Assembly (NCBI GenBank): GCA_019358875.1
Contig: JAHHIF010000023.1
Location: 46,376 to 110,375 of the forward strand
DNA from: Symplocastrum torsivum CPER-KK1
Lineage (GTDB): Bacteria > Cyanobacteriota > Cyanobacteriia > Cyanobacteriales > Coleofasciculaceae
Length of the DNA stretch: 64,000 nt
Reading direction: 5' to 3'
Both the position numbers and the translations under genes were made by a program. Of the stretch, positions 25,989 to 35,152 are shown piece by piece. The notes beneath the pieces were generated by a model. It was given only the letters and a program-made list of their open reading frames with translations, made no database searches and was not told the DNA's origin. How positions within the stretch are numbered: the stretch's first letter is position 1; each line of letters starts with the position of its first letter.

Positions 25989-27217
25989 TCCTGGTCAGGC
26001 ACCTCACTACCATTCGGAGGAACCGAAGTAAGTTCTTCTAAGGCTCATCATGCCGGATTTGCTCTTAAGGATGAAGCAATCGGCTTTACACTTTACAGAA
26101 GCTCAACAAATGTCTCGGCTACCAACTTAAAGCCAGACAATCAGAGCGATGGGGAGGTAGGGATAATGTACATAGAGACTCCCCTCCATCATCCCATCCC
26201 CCTATCCGTCTGTCAGCCATGTGTCTTATAGACGACAGGTTGCGCCTGGTAGATGCGTCGCTCCAAAGGCAGCCCTCAATAGACATGGCTAGCTTATATA
26301 CAATTGAAAATTGTCTGTTTAGTGGGTCGCTCATCAATCAGTCCTCTTATGGGGATTGGTAGCGGCTTCGGGATTTCTGCATAGCACCCTAGCTTAAGCA
26401 TAATCCTCAGAGCTTGTTTATCGGAAGCAACTACTTGCTGCTTTTCCTCCTACTGATTCCACTCACAAGACCTACGCAGGCATTTTTAGTATTAAAAATT
26501 AGCTTTTAAACTCTATTAGGTAGTGCGTCGTTATCCTGATGGCGCAAGTCTTGCCTTAGTTTACACGCTTCCTCCCTGTACTGCCACTTTAAATAGAGAA
26601 AAATATAACAAGGATTTTGTCTGCTGTATGGTTGAGATTCTATAGACTTTGGTGGTAATTTGCCGCAATCCTCGCTACCGCTACTAAGGCAACCCAGAAC
26701 CTACTGTTTTTTCTATCAATAGACTATTTCATTATCCTTAACCAAGAGAAATAAATAGTACCCGCTTCTTAGTAGTAATAGAGAGCGCGTGACCTTGACA
26801 TCCTTTTCAGGAAAATCAATAAATTTTCATAAATGAATCCGGATAGTACTGGCTATATCTGTAGGTATTAGCATGTACATATTTGCGAAAGTAGCACCTT
26901 AGGATGGGATGTTACTGATGATGACCTGTCTTAGTAGGTTGAGTGCAGCTACCACTAAACCTAGAACTTAGCCAAGGAGTCTTCTTGAAATTTTTTACAG
27001 GTTTACTTCAGGCTCAAAACAAATTTTGTAAGGCTTGTACAACTAGTCGGTAGTCACTCTATTCGGTTTTTGGCGAGGGCATTAATCCCACACACTAAGT
27101 TTCCGTAGCCAATCGAAGCACTCTGAATATTACATGAGTGTGGCAGCTATGGTAAACATTCATTAGGTAACAAGCTTTAGATACTACTGTTTCCTTACCG
27201 CCCCGTACTTAGACAGG
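25989..27217. other. Long gene-free region, 1.2 kb
   Basis: No open frame with protein character was seen on either strand. A TTGACA-like box lies near 26795 with AT-rich sequence after it. The part next to 25988 must hold the promoter of the GGDEF/EAL gene. I recognise no RNA family here. Confidence 0.4.
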
Positions 27218-27691
27218 ATGGTGGTAAAGGAAGCTGTCTTTACAATTTTAATGGATGTAGACCCAATGATTAAAACTAACATTTGGGTAGTTTTTTTTCT
27301 TTATTCAGTTTACGCCTTGATTAGTATCCCACTTTTCTTGATGACATCAGGTGGATGGATAGCAGTCTTTTTTTACTTAGCATTTTCAGGCTTCTTTTAC
27401 ATCATTACTACGATCCTGATGTTTTTTAATGCTACATTTCGCACAAAAAGAAGACGAACAAAGGTAAAAATTAATAGTGATTTTCTAATAAAAATCCTTG
27501 GTCTTCAAATCTTTGTTATTTTGTTTAATTATGATACTTGCGGTGAGACAACTTGCTATCATGGATTCTTGCCAACATTACTTGAAGAAATGAGCTTTCC
27601 AATTTTGTTCGCACCTCCTTTTGTCTTAGTCTTGTTTGCCCTACTTCTATATTTGGGATTATTATCACTATTTTTACTCGATGTATCCTAG
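27218..27691 (+). CDS. Hypothetical membrane protein
   Basis: A 157-residue protein with about four hydrophobic helices (residues ~22-42, 45-68, 90-105, 125-155), a basic cytoplasmic loop FRTKRRRTKVKIN and a loop with two Cys, DTCGETTCYHG. I do not recognise the family. Base composition is more AT-rich than the neighbours. It is flanked by long non-coding stretches on both sides, so it may be an acquired or orphan gene. ATG at 27218 follows GACAGG; an in-frame ATG at 27254 (MDVDP) is an alternative. Confidence 0.6.
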   Translation: MVVKEAVFTILMDVDPMIKTNIWVVFFLYSVYALISIPLFLMTSGGWIAVFFYLAFSGFFYIITTILMFFNATFRTKRRRTKVKINSDFLIKILGLQIFVILFNYDTCGETTCYHGFLPTLLEEMSFPILFAPPFVLVLFALLLYLGLLSLFLLDVS

Positions 27692-27740
27692 ATATAGCAA
27701 TTTTCAGGTTGATGGGGTACAAATTTTTGGGTTTTCGGAG

Positions 27741-27766
27741 ATTGGGAATTGGGAATTGGGAATTGG
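27741..27766 (+). repeat. Short tandem repeat TTGGGAA x3
   Basis: Three consecutive copies of a 7-base unit (TTGGGAA) just downstream of the membrane protein gene. The complementary motif, AATTCCC repeated, appears at 15605-15620 between other genes. These belong to a class of low-complexity spacers in this genome. Confidence 0.7.
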
Positions 27767-27842
27767 CAAGAAACTTAGATGAACCTAACGCTAAACGAGA
27801 ATTGCTATATTACACACAAGCTTGCCGAATTCTCTATAAAGT

Positions 27843-27929
27843 TCAACTGCGGCGACTAAAGAAAATAGCTGCCAAGATAATCAGACCCAAAAGGGACAAG
27901 GGAACCCAGAGATTAGATAACTCCAACAT
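27843..27929 (-). CDS. Putative 28-residue single-pass membrane protein
   Basis: A minus-strand frame from ATG 27929 to TGA 27843 encodes 28 residues. It begins MLELSNLWVP, continues with a hydrophobic helix LSLLGLIILAAIFF, and ends SRRS. Size, single helix and positive tail resemble the small subunits of photosynthetic and NDH complexes, but the sequence matches none that I know (not PetG/L/N, PsbM/X, PsaM as I recall them). There is no clear Shine-Dalgarno site. It is divergent from the polyferredoxin gene. The longer plus-strand frame over the same DNA looks random. Confidence 0.45.
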   Translation of the reverse strand: MLELSNLWVPLSLLGLIILAAIFFSRRS

Positions 27930-28019
27930 TTGAGTTTTTTATCTTTGATAACGGATTTATTCATTAATGATAGTTATTATTTGTAGATAAAATTAAAACC
28001 AGGGTTTATTGGATTGACT

Positions 28020-30581
28020 ATGACCTTTCCAGACTTGGTGACTTGGCTACAAGAACGAACCGCTCTCGGTATTCTATCGGTGCAGGTACTGAATGCGATC
28101 GCACAAGTTATGGAAGAACAGGTGGTGCCAGCCAATACACGGCTAGTTGTTGAAGATACTCCTGTAGAAAGCCTCTACATTCTCCGACAAGGACAACTCG
28201 AAAGCGATCGCACTAACCAAATCAGTTCTGTTTGGGGAGTGAGTTGGCTCCCTGGCGCAGTCATTTACTTACAAGAGCTGCTATTAAATCAGCTTGCTCA
28301 GCGCACAACAATAACTCGTAGCGAGTGTCATCTATGGGTAGTACCGGCTGAGCAATTTCGAGAGTTCATCGAACAATACCCCGAAATTTCCCAAGCGTTT
28401 TCGCCACAACTGGCGGCTGAACTAGCCAAACTGTCCTCTCAACTCAGCTACGAACAAGAGCGTCAAGCTATCCTGCGTCCTTATCTAGTCAACAAAGCTA
28501 GACGCGGAATTATTGGAAAAAGTCGCTATGCAGTAAGGCTGCGGCAGCAAATTAAGAAAGCCGCAGAAGATCGCAAGTCAGTCATCATTTTCGGTGAACC
28601 TGGAGTAGAAAAAGATAATATCGCCGCTCTAATTCACTTTGGCTCGGCATACCGACGTGAACCTATCATTAAAGTGGATTGCAGTACTGTACAAGCAAGT
28701 GGAGCAGAATTGTTCGGGCGTGCTGGTGGCAAGCCAGGATTAATAGAAGCTCTCGGACAAGGGACGTTGATTCTCAACAACATTCAGGAACTTCCCTCTG
28801 AGCTAATACCTCAACTGGCAACGCTACTAGAAACTGGCACTTACAAACCAGTTACCCGTTCAGAAGATGGCCCAACCGATAGCGTAATCAATTGCAGGGC
28901 ACACATCATCATGGTTTCTGAAAAAACCATGCCCGAAATTGAGCGTCATGTTGGTCATTTAATCAAAGTTCCGCCCCTACGAGTGCGAAAAGCTGACATT
29001 GGCGACCAGATGGAATACTATACCAGTCTCTTGTGTCGGGCGAGAGGGATACCAAAACCCCATATCACTCCAGAAGCGCTGCGCCAGTTACAGGCGTATG
29101 ATTTTCCAGGTAATTTGAGAGAATTGCAAAATCTTGTGGAACGTGCGATCGTTCAGTCGGCTGGAGCAAAAGAACTAACAGAAGAAATTGTTTGGCCGTC
29201 TCAGAGCAAGAAAAAACAATTTCGGTTCAATCTTCTAAATGCCTACCCTCGCTTGAGGCGATTTTTGCGAAGTGACTGGTGGCCCGATCGCATCAACTAC
29301 GGCTTGACGTTGTGGCTTTTTCCTCTAATTGTTTTACTGGGATTTATTGGTCCCCAAAATCGCCAGGAAAACTTTACGTTAAACCTGTTTTGGGCATGGT
29401 GGTGGCCGTTAATTCTAATTGGCTTTCCCTTCGTTGGACGCCTTTGGTGCGCGGTTTGCCCTTTCATGATTTATGGCGAAGTCACCCAGAAGCTCTCTCT
29501 CTGGCTTTGGCCCCGGCAGTTGAAGCGTTGGCCCAGAGAGACGGCGGAGAAATGGGGAGGCTGGTTTTTATTTGGATTATTTGTCTTAATTTTCTTGTGG
29601 GAAGAACTCTGGGATTTAGAAAACACGGCTTATCTCTCCGCTTGTTTGCTCCTACTGATTACGGCTGGGGCAATGATTTTCTCTGCAATTTTTGAGCGTC
29701 GGTTTTGGTGCCGCTATCTCTGCCCGATTGGCGGAATGAATGGGTTATTTGCCAAGTTATCAATGACTGAGCTAAGAGCGCAGCAAGGTACTTGTTCAGC
29801 GGAATGCACGACTTATCAATGTTACAAAGGAGGCCCACAAAAAGGCGAAGGAATGGCAACACTAGGGTGTCCTTTATACTCTCACCCAGCTCAGTTGCAA
29901 GATAACCGGGACTGTGTGCTGTGCATGACTTGCCTAAAAGCGTGTCCTCATCGCTCGGTTGAGGTGAATTTGCGTCCACCAGGAATTGAACTCTGGACAA
30001 GCCATGTGCCTCGTGTTTACGAAGTGGCACTGCTGTTGTTACTGCTGGGTGGCGTATTTCTCCATCACTTACCAGAGTTGCAACAGGAGATGGGGTTATC
30101 GCTGGATTTAGATCAGTTTTTGCCCCACTTCGGTTTGTCTATTGCAGCTTTATGCATCCCAGCGGCTATTCCTTTGATTGCCTATGGCGGAATGCAGCTC
30201 ATTTATCGACTCATCCAAGCTCTCAAGTCCAAAATCCCCAATCCCAAGCCTCGTTCGTTTGTGGAATTGGCTTATGGGTACTTGCCGTTGGTGCTGGCAG
30301 GTAATTTAGCTCACTATTTGCGATTGGGTTTAGGGGAAGGTGGACGGATTTTGCCAGTGACGTTGGCAACATTTGGTTTTAGCGGTGAAGGGTTACCGAT
30401 ACTTGTTGCTCACCCAGCCGTAATCGAGTTTTTGCAGGGTGTAACGCTAATTGCTGGCGTGCTGTTGACGATGCTTCTCACACAAAAAATTGCTTACCAG
30501 CCAACGCGATCGCTTTTTGCACAACATCTAGGTGCTGTCGTGCTGGGTGTTTGTCTTTGGGCAATTATTGTCGGTTATTGA
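28020..30581 (+). CDS. cNMP-binding/degenerate sigma54-type AAA/polyferredoxin membrane fusion
   Basis: About 853 residues in three parts. Residues ~10-125 form a cyclic-nucleotide-binding-like barrel (VESLYILRQGQLES). Residues ~165-395 resemble a sigma54-activator AAA domain, but the Walker A is GEPGVEKD rather than GExGxGKE, the GAFTGA loop is missing and no C-terminal DNA-binding domain follows; PGNLRELQNLVERAI is kept. The rest is a membrane polyferredoxin of the NapH/NosR/CcoG type with several helices and Cys motifs WCAVCP, WCRYLCPIGG and CVLCMTCLKACP. It probably passes electrons across or along the membrane, with the N-terminal part as a sensor. ATG 28020 is preferred to TTG 28014. 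Confidence 0.85.
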   Translation: MTFPDLVTWLQERTALGILSVQVLNAIAQVMEEQVVPANTRLVVEDTPVESLYILRQGQLESDRTNQISSVWGVSWLPGAVIYLQELLLNQLAQRTTITRSECHLWVVPAEQFREFIEQYPEISQAFSPQLAAELAKLSSQLSYEQERQAILRPYLVNKARRGIIGKSRYAVRLRQQIKKAAEDRKSVIIFGEPGVEKDNIAALIHFGSAYRREPIIKVDCSTVQASGAELFGRAGGKPGLIEALGQGTLILNNIQELPSELIPQLATLLETGTYKPVTRSEDGPTDSVINCRAHIIMVSEKTMPEIERHVGHLIKVPPLRVRKADIGDQMEYYTSLLCRARGIPKPHITPEALRQLQAYDFPGNLRELQNLVERAIVQSAGAKELTEEIVWPSQSKKKQFRFNLLNAYPRLRRFLRSDWWPDRINYGLTLWLFPLIVLLGFIGPQNRQENFTLNLFWAWWWPLILIGFPFVGRLWCAVCPFMIYGEVTQKLSLWLWPRQLKRWPRETAEKWGGWFLFGLFVLIFLWEELWDLENTAYLSACLLLLITAGAMIFSAIFERRFWCRYLCPIGGMNGLFAKLSMTELRAQQGTCSAECTTYQCYKGGPQKGEGMATLGCPLYSHPAQLQDNRDCVLCMTCLKACPHRSVEVNLRPPGIELWTSHVPRVYEVALLLLLLGGVFLHHLPELQQEMGLSLDLDQFLPHFGLSIAALCIPAAIPLIAYGGMQLIYRLIQALKSKIPNPKPRSFVELAYGYLPLVLAGNLAHYLRLGLGEGGRILPVTLATFGFSGEGLPILVAHPAVIEFLQGVTLIAGVLLTMLLTQKIAYQPTRSLFAQHLGAVVLGVCLWAIIVGY

Positions 30582-30628
30582 TACGGGAGGGGAAAGGAAT
30601 TAATCAACCGTTCATGGGATCATTGGAT

Positions 30629-30674
30629 GGGCGATCGCTTTTAGGAGCCAAGGTTTCTAGAAAGGCGATCGCCC
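30629..30674. repeat. HIP1-containing inverted repeat
   Basis: GGGCGATCGC at 30629-30638 and GCGATCGCCC at ~30665-30674 form 10-bp perfect arms with T-rich and A-rich inner flanks that also pair. It sits between the polyferredoxin and Uma2 genes and could form a transcript-end hairpin. Confidence 0.5.
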
Positions 30675-30810
30675 CAAATTAGTCTTTGAAGTGAATGTTA
30701 AAGTGATGACATACTCAAACCCGTAGCCTCATCTTAGTTAGAGTATTGCGAAACCTCAGGGCATTAGCACAGTTTTTCTGTAGAAATCGCCTCTCGATTC
30801 AAGAAACACC

Positions 30811-31377
30811 ATGACCGCAACGACCAAACCAATCACTCTAGCTGAGTTTCTTAAACTTCCGGAGACAAAACCAGCCAGCGAGTTCATAAACGGTCAAATC
30901 TACCAAAAACCCATGCCGCAAGGGAAACACAGCACCCTGCAATTACGCCTTGCCGATACGATTAACGAAGTAGGATTCCCAGAGAAAATTGCTTACGCTT
31001 TCCCAGAACTGCGCTGTACCTTTGGGGGCCGCTCAATCGTACCAGATGTAGCAGTTTTTCGATGGAGTAGAATTCCTTTCGATGCTGATGGAGAAGTTGC
31101 AAACACATTTGAACTTGCTCCAGATTGGACGATTGAAATCCTCTCGCCAGACCAGTCGCAGACCAGGGTAACTGATAATATTCTGTTCTGTCTCAAACAT
31201 CAGACAAGTTCGGGATGGCTGATTGACCCGGAAGAAAAGGCAATTATTTGCTTTCAACCCAATCAATTACCCGAAATTAAACGGCAACCAGAGGACAGTC
31301 TGCCAGTGCCAGACTTCCTAGACCTACAGTTAACTGTTGGACAGGTATTTTCTTTGCTCATGTTGGGATTGAGGTGA
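30811..31377 (+). CDS. Uma2 family endonuclease-like protein
   Basis: A 188-residue PD-(D/E)xK-fold protein (Uma2/DUF820). Family features: LAEFLKLPETKPASEFINGQ, GKHSTLQLRL, FPELRC, SIVPDVAVF and PDWTIEILSPDQS. The lysine of the ExK motif is replaced (EIL), as in many members. The second copy at 57261 is about two-thirds identical over its length. Uma2 genes are strongly expanded in cyanobacteria, and no physiological role is established. ATG 30811 fits the family N-terminus. The stop overlaps the start of a longer upstream frame of the threonine aldolase gene. Confidence 0.9.
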   Translation: MTATTKPITLAEFLKLPETKPASEFINGQIYQKPMPQGKHSTLQLRLADTINEVGFPEKIAYAFPELRCTFGGRSIVPDVAVFRWSRIPFDADGEVANTFELAPDWTIEILSPDQSQTRVTDNILFCLKHQTSSGWLIDPEEKAIICFQPNQLPEIKRQPEDSLPVPDFLDLQLTVGQVFSLLMLGLR

Positions 31378-31466
31378 GTTTGATTCCTCCCCCAACTCCT
31401 CCCTGGAGCGGAGAAGGAAGCCGGACTCTATATTACTTCCCCTTCCCTCGCCGGAAACCGGAGCTA

Positions 31467-32591
31467 ATGTTTAGCTTCGATAATAGAAGTTTAACTCTAC
31501 ACTCAGCAGGAGACGACACTCAAGTCATGAACTTTGCTAGCGATAATGTCACAGGTGTATCACCCGAAATCATGGCAGCGCTGAATGCGGCTAATGATGG
31601 TGCTGCAATGCCTTATGGTCAAGATGAATATACTCAACGCTTAGCTACCCAGTTCAGTGAACTGTTTGAGAAAGAGGTAACAATTTTCCCAGTTGCAACT
31701 GGCTCAGCCGCTAATGCTCTTGCCCTATCTGTCATGACTCCACCCTTTGGGGCAATCTACTGTCATGCTGAATCACATATTAATGTCGATGAATGTGGCG
31801 CACCAGAATTCTATACAGGCGGGGCGAAGCTAGTAACACTTCCTAGCTGTGATGGTAAGATTCACGCCACTGACTTAGCAACCGTACTCGATCGCGCAGG
31901 TGCTGGTATTGTCCATCATGTGCAGCCCGCGTCTGTCAGTATTACCCAAGCAACTGAAGCAGGAACAGTCTATAGCCTCAATGAAATCCGGGCAATTGCC
32001 GAGGTTACAAAGCACCATAGTCTTTACCTTCACATGGATGGGGCGCGTTTTGCCAATGCTGTGGTTAGTTTGGGCTGTTCTGCTGCTGACTTAACTTGGC
32101 GGGCTGGCGTTGATATCCTCTCTTTTGGGGCGACGAAGAACGGCGCTCTTGGTGCTGAAGCCGTAGTCTTTTTTAATCAAGCCTTAGCTCAGAGCTTTGC
32201 CTTCCGCCGCAAACGCAGTGGGCATTTGTTCTCGAAAATGCGGTTCTTGTCGGCGCAGTTAGAGGCTTACATCAAAGATGATTTGTGGTTGAGGAATGCG
32301 GAGAATGCTAACCGAATGGCAAGGAAGTTAGCCCAAGGATTAGCCGAGTTACCGGATGTAAAGCTTTGCTACCCGGTTGAAGCCAACGAAATCTTTGCTC
32401 AATTTCCTAATACCTTAATTACAGGACTTTTAGCAGAGGGCTTTCAGTTCTACTGTAAGCAGGGAGAGCCTTTCACGACAATCCGGTTAGTGACGGCTTT
32501 CAATACAAAAGAGGCAGATATTACAGCTTTTATCGAGGCGGCTCAACGTTACTCCTCTGTCGCTTTTGCGGGATTTGAGTCGAGAGTCTAA
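31467..32591 (+). CDS. Low-specificity L-threonine aldolase (PLP-dependent)
   Basis: Cleaves threonine/allo-threonine to glycine and acetaldehyde using pyridoxal phosphate. The PLP lysine is in SFGATKNGALGAEAV. Family segments include NFASDNVTGVSPEIM, VATGSAANALALS, HAESHINVDECGAPEF and LYLHMDGARFANA. The frame opens at 31374 (overlapping the Uma2 stop), but the first ~31 residues are Pro-rich and lack family character, so ATG 31467 (MFSFDNRSL) is chosen; ATG 31527 is also possible. The protein fits the beta-eliminating lyase family at ~374 residues. Confidence 0.9.
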   Translation: MFSFDNRSLTLHSAGDDTQVMNFASDNVTGVSPEIMAALNAANDGAAMPYGQDEYTQRLATQFSELFEKEVTIFPVATGSAANALALSVMTPPFGAIYCHAESHINVDECGAPEFYTGGAKLVTLPSCDGKIHATDLATVLDRAGAGIVHHVQPASVSITQATEAGTVYSLNEIRAIAEVTKHHSLYLHMDGARFANAVVSLGCSAADLTWRAGVDILSFGATKNGALGAEAVVFFNQALAQSFAFRRKRSGHLFSKMRFLSAQLEAYIKDDLWLRNAENANRMARKLAQGLAELPDVKLCYPVEANEIFAQFPNTLITGLLAEGFQFYCKQGEPFTTIRLVTAFNTKEADITAFIEAAQRYSSVAFAGFESRV

Positions 32592-32979
32592 ACCGGAGTA
32601 ACTTTCATTTACCGTCAAGTCTTACCCATGTCTAAGAACAAATCATTGATTTTAGCTATAACCATAACTAATACTAATTTATAGAAAGCTTAGGCAAAGA
32701 AGCGGTGAAGGTTAAGAATTGGGAAACTCTTGTTAGAGCTGAGCTTGAGAGTTACTGTGAAGGTGACTTTTAACGAGACGAGCTTCCCTCTGGGTCATAA
32801 GGATAACTAATTTAATACGGATTTCACACTTTCATTCCTAATCCTGTCTAACCTATGAAAGCTTTTTCTCGTAGTATCAGAAATGAAGCGAACACGGCAA
32901 ACTAAGCTTTCTACAGGCGAAGTACGCTGGACACAGTTTTTACATTGCCGTGTCAAGTCAACTGAGAGGAATCACAAAA
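32592..32979. other. Intergenic region and petF leader
   Basis: 388 bp with no gene. The downstream part holds the ferredoxin promoter and leader. GAGAGGA at 32964-32970 is the petF ribosome-binding site, 9 bp before its ATG. Confidence 0.5.
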
Positions 32980-33279
32980 ATGGCAAGTTACAAGGTTACG
33001 TTGATTAACGAAGCCGAAGGGCTGAACACAACAATTGAAGTTCCCGATGATGAGTACATTCTTGACGCGGCTGAGGAGCAAGGTCTTGACCTCCCCTATT
33101 CCTGTCGCGCTGGTGCTTGCTCTACCTGCGCTGGCAAAATAACTGAGGGTGAGATTGACCAATCTGATCAGTCTTTCTTGGATGATGATCAGATTGAAGC
33201 TGGATACGTTCTAACCTGTGTCGCTTATCCAAAATCTGATTGCACGATTCTCACCCACCAAGAAGAAGAGTTGTACTAA
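32980..33279 (+). CDS. petF: Plant-type [2Fe-2S] ferredoxin
   Basis: A 99-residue soluble electron carrier that takes electrons from photosystem I to FNR and other enzymes. The cluster ligands follow CxxxxCxxC...C: SCRAGACSTCAGK and a fourth Cys in YVLTCVAYP. The acidic surface and C-terminal EEELY are typical of photosynthetic PetF. ATG 32980 (MASYKVTLINEAEG) has GAGGA at proper spacing; an in-frame start at 32950 would add ten atypical residues. It is transcribed alone, with strong hairpins after the stop. Confidence 0.96.
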   Translation: MASYKVTLINEAEGLNTTIEVPDDEYILDAAEEQGLDLPYSCRAGACSTCAGKITEGEIDQSDQSFLDDDQIEAGYVLTCVAYPKSDCTILTHQEEELY

Positions 33280-33371
33280 GAGTGTCAGAGTTACAAGAGA
33301 CAGTTTCTCGCTCAACGTCTCTAAGGACACCTGTGGGACTTGTCTTAGCATCAACTCAATTAATGTAAGCA

Positions 33372-33394
33372 CTTAGCCTTTTTGCTTGGCTAAG
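33372..33394 (+). terminator. Hairpin downstream of petF
   Basis: CTTAGCC/GGCTAAG arms around a 9-base T-rich loop, about 95 bp after the petF stop. It is followed by GGTCGAACCCC, which looks like a tRNA T-arm but has no tRNA body. Confidence 0.45.
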
Positions 33395-33417
33395 GGTCGA
33401 ACCCCAATAAAGTATTT

Positions 33418-33455
33418 AAGCAGGAGCATGGGTCATGTGTTCCTGCTTCATTTTT
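33418..33455 (+). terminator. Rho-independent terminator of petF
   Basis: AAGCAGGA (33418-33425) pairs with TCCTGCTT (33441-33448), with an inner CATG/CATG pairing, followed by CATTTTT. It is the strongest transcript end after petF. Confidence 0.7.
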
Positions 33456-33591
33456 GGGCGATCGCACAATATGATTGTATCCTTTTGCACTATCGAGGTT
33501 TACAAAGTTGTCCCACTTCTGATAGGCATCAGGCGAGTCAATGAGGCAGTATTCTCTCTTCTAGTGAGGAGTGAACTGTGAACGTTACAAC

Positions 33592-33640
33592 GAAAAAGCT
33601 CTTGGGTCGAAACATCGGCAAGACTACCAAGAGCTTTTTC
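33592..33640. terminator. Bidirectional-type terminator with 14-bp perfect stem
   Basis: GAAAAAGCTCTTGG at 33592-33605 and CCAAGAGCTTTTTC at 33627-33640, with a 21-base loop. A-run and T-run flank the stem, so it can act for either strand. On the minus strand it follows the nucleotidyltransferase gene. Confidence 0.75.
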
Positions 33641-33697
33641 ACGTAATAGTAATCATCTAAGCTCGCTAATGCTCTCTTCGTGTAGCCTTGATTCAGC

Positions 33698-34633
33698 CTA
33701 CACCATGCTTCGACGTGCCTTAAGTAAGAAAGCATTTGCTCTTTCATAATTTGGCCGTTCTGGTAGATTTGTTGTTGTATAGACACGTTCAAAATCTTGG
33801 TGTAACCTCAGGCGCCAAGCATTGACCTCCTCCCAAGGCATCTCGCCACGCCGGATTGCTAACAGTTGTTGGTGGTGTTTTTCATCAATCCGCACTGGTA
33901 CGAAGCCTTCTTTAAGTACCGTGATGCCTGAGAGTAAGAGGCGAACTAGATGCATTGCGTGCTTCTGCTTAATCGCCCCCTTGGTACGGAGGTCTTGTTC
34001 TAGCTTTTTGAACTGAGACATCACGTAGCCGTTATAGGTTTGGTAAACCCGTTGGGAGAGGAAACATTCGCGCATTGACAACAGTTCTTCTGCCAGTGGT
34101 GTTGCAGTTTCCACAAGAGGTGTGTAGAGACACTCTAGAACAGTAGGATTTGCCTTCAGCGCTAAGGTCAGAAATTTTTGGATTTCCCAATAGCATTCTT
34201 CGGTTTGCTTATTGTCGAGTTGTTCAGGAATGCCATTGAGTGACCAATGTAATTTTGCTGGTGGCAAGTAGATACCCCGTCGATCTGTATCAGAACCAGC
34301 ATGATCTAGACCATACGCCTTGGAACCAACGACACAGCGATAAATAACATAATCGTAAAGTGATAAATCATCCCCTAACCCTAAAGCGGGTTGCAGACTT
34401 TCCTGTTGCCATTGCTTGCGGGTAGTGAGTTCTTCCCGTCGCAAGGAAACAACAGCACCATCAGGCAATTGCACTCGATAGGAATGGGAATAGTCAACTG
34501 GCGCTTGTACAATAACTCCAACAGCTCCACTAGGATGCACAAGTTCACCAGAAGCAATCACCTCAACACGAGTTACAACTTGGGTGCCAACAGGAAGGAT
34601 AAGCTTAGGGATAAAGGGTTTTTGATTACTCAT
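33698..34633 (-). CDS. Predicted nucleotidyltransferase (DNA polymerase beta superfamily)
   Basis: A 311-residue protein. Residues ~10-75 form a small beta-rich domain (VGTQVVTRVEVIASGELVHP, SYRVQLPDGAVVSL). The nucleotidyltransferase signature lies at ~105-125, GSKAYGLDHAGSDTDRRGIY, with GS and two metal-binding Asp. The C-terminal half is helical (QKHAMHLVRLLLSGI), as in COG3541-type proteins. Its target (RNA, protein or small molecule) is unknown. ATG 34633 (MSNQKPF) is preferred to the in-frame 34687 start. It ends ~60 bp before the terminator at 33592-33640. Confidence 0.82.
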   Translation of the reverse strand: MSNQKPFIPKLILPVGTQVVTRVEVIASGELVHPSGAVGVIVQAPVDYSHSYRVQLPDGAVVSLRREELTTRKQWQQESLQPALGLGDDLSLYDYVIYRCVVGSKAYGLDHAGSDTDRRGIYLPPAKLHWSLNGIPEQLDNKQTEECYWEIQKFLTLALKANPTVLECLYTPLVETATPLAEELLSMRECFLSQRVYQTYNGYVMSQFKKLEQDLRTKGAIKQKHAMHLVRLLLSGITVLKEGFVPVRIDEKHHQQLLAIRRGEMPWEEVNAWRLRLHQDFERVYTTTNLPERPNYERANAFLLKARRSMV

Positions 34634-35152
34634 CGTGAACGTCTCCCATGAGCCTGAACAGCACAATGGCTGAGTGTTCTCGACCATCTATACTCAACTA
34701 CAGGTCATGATCACGGCTTTGCGGATTGATCCAGATAGCTAAAGCGATCGCAAGGTGTTACACAATCACAGGATGAATTTGGGAACCAAGAAACTCTCTT
34801 GAACTTTTTCCCCTTCTCTTGTTGTGTACTGCTGCAACCATTTCTTAGGTAGCAATTGTGGTCAGTTTATACAAACTTATGTAAAGATCGCGAGAGTGAA
34901 TAGATTTAAACTGTCGTGGTTCAGGGGCGCGACTCATAGCACTCTACAAGCTGGGTTGCTCTCATCGGATGCTTCCAACGAGAGGCTTAACAACATCAAA
35001 GTCTCTGATAGGTTCAACACCAGTGGGATAAACTCAAAGCCTTTCCGAAAAGTAGTTTCATAGAAACCAAGCATCTTTATTGATTGCGGTTTTAAAGCCT
35101 CACATCCACCTTTGGATGATTTTCATTGTGATTTAGGAGCAAACTCTTCAAA
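34634..35152. other. Divergent intergenic region before egtC
   Basis: About 520 bp between the divergent nucleotidyltransferase and egtC genes. It must hold both promoters. No palindrome, RNA gene or convincing small ORF was seen. Confidence 0.4.

Noticed and set aside
27709..27933. Plus-strand frame of 74 codons
   Set aside because: It consists of the TTGGGAA repeat and the reverse of the better 28-codon minus frame.
33372..33410. tRNA T-arm-like GGTCGAACCCC after a hairpin
   Set aside because: The preceding sequence has no D-arm or acceptor complement. The hairpin is better read as part of the petF 3' end.
33538..33792. Minus-strand frame of 84 codons
   Set aside because: It overlaps the end of the nucleotidyltransferase gene in another frame and reads through the terminator stem at 33592-33640.
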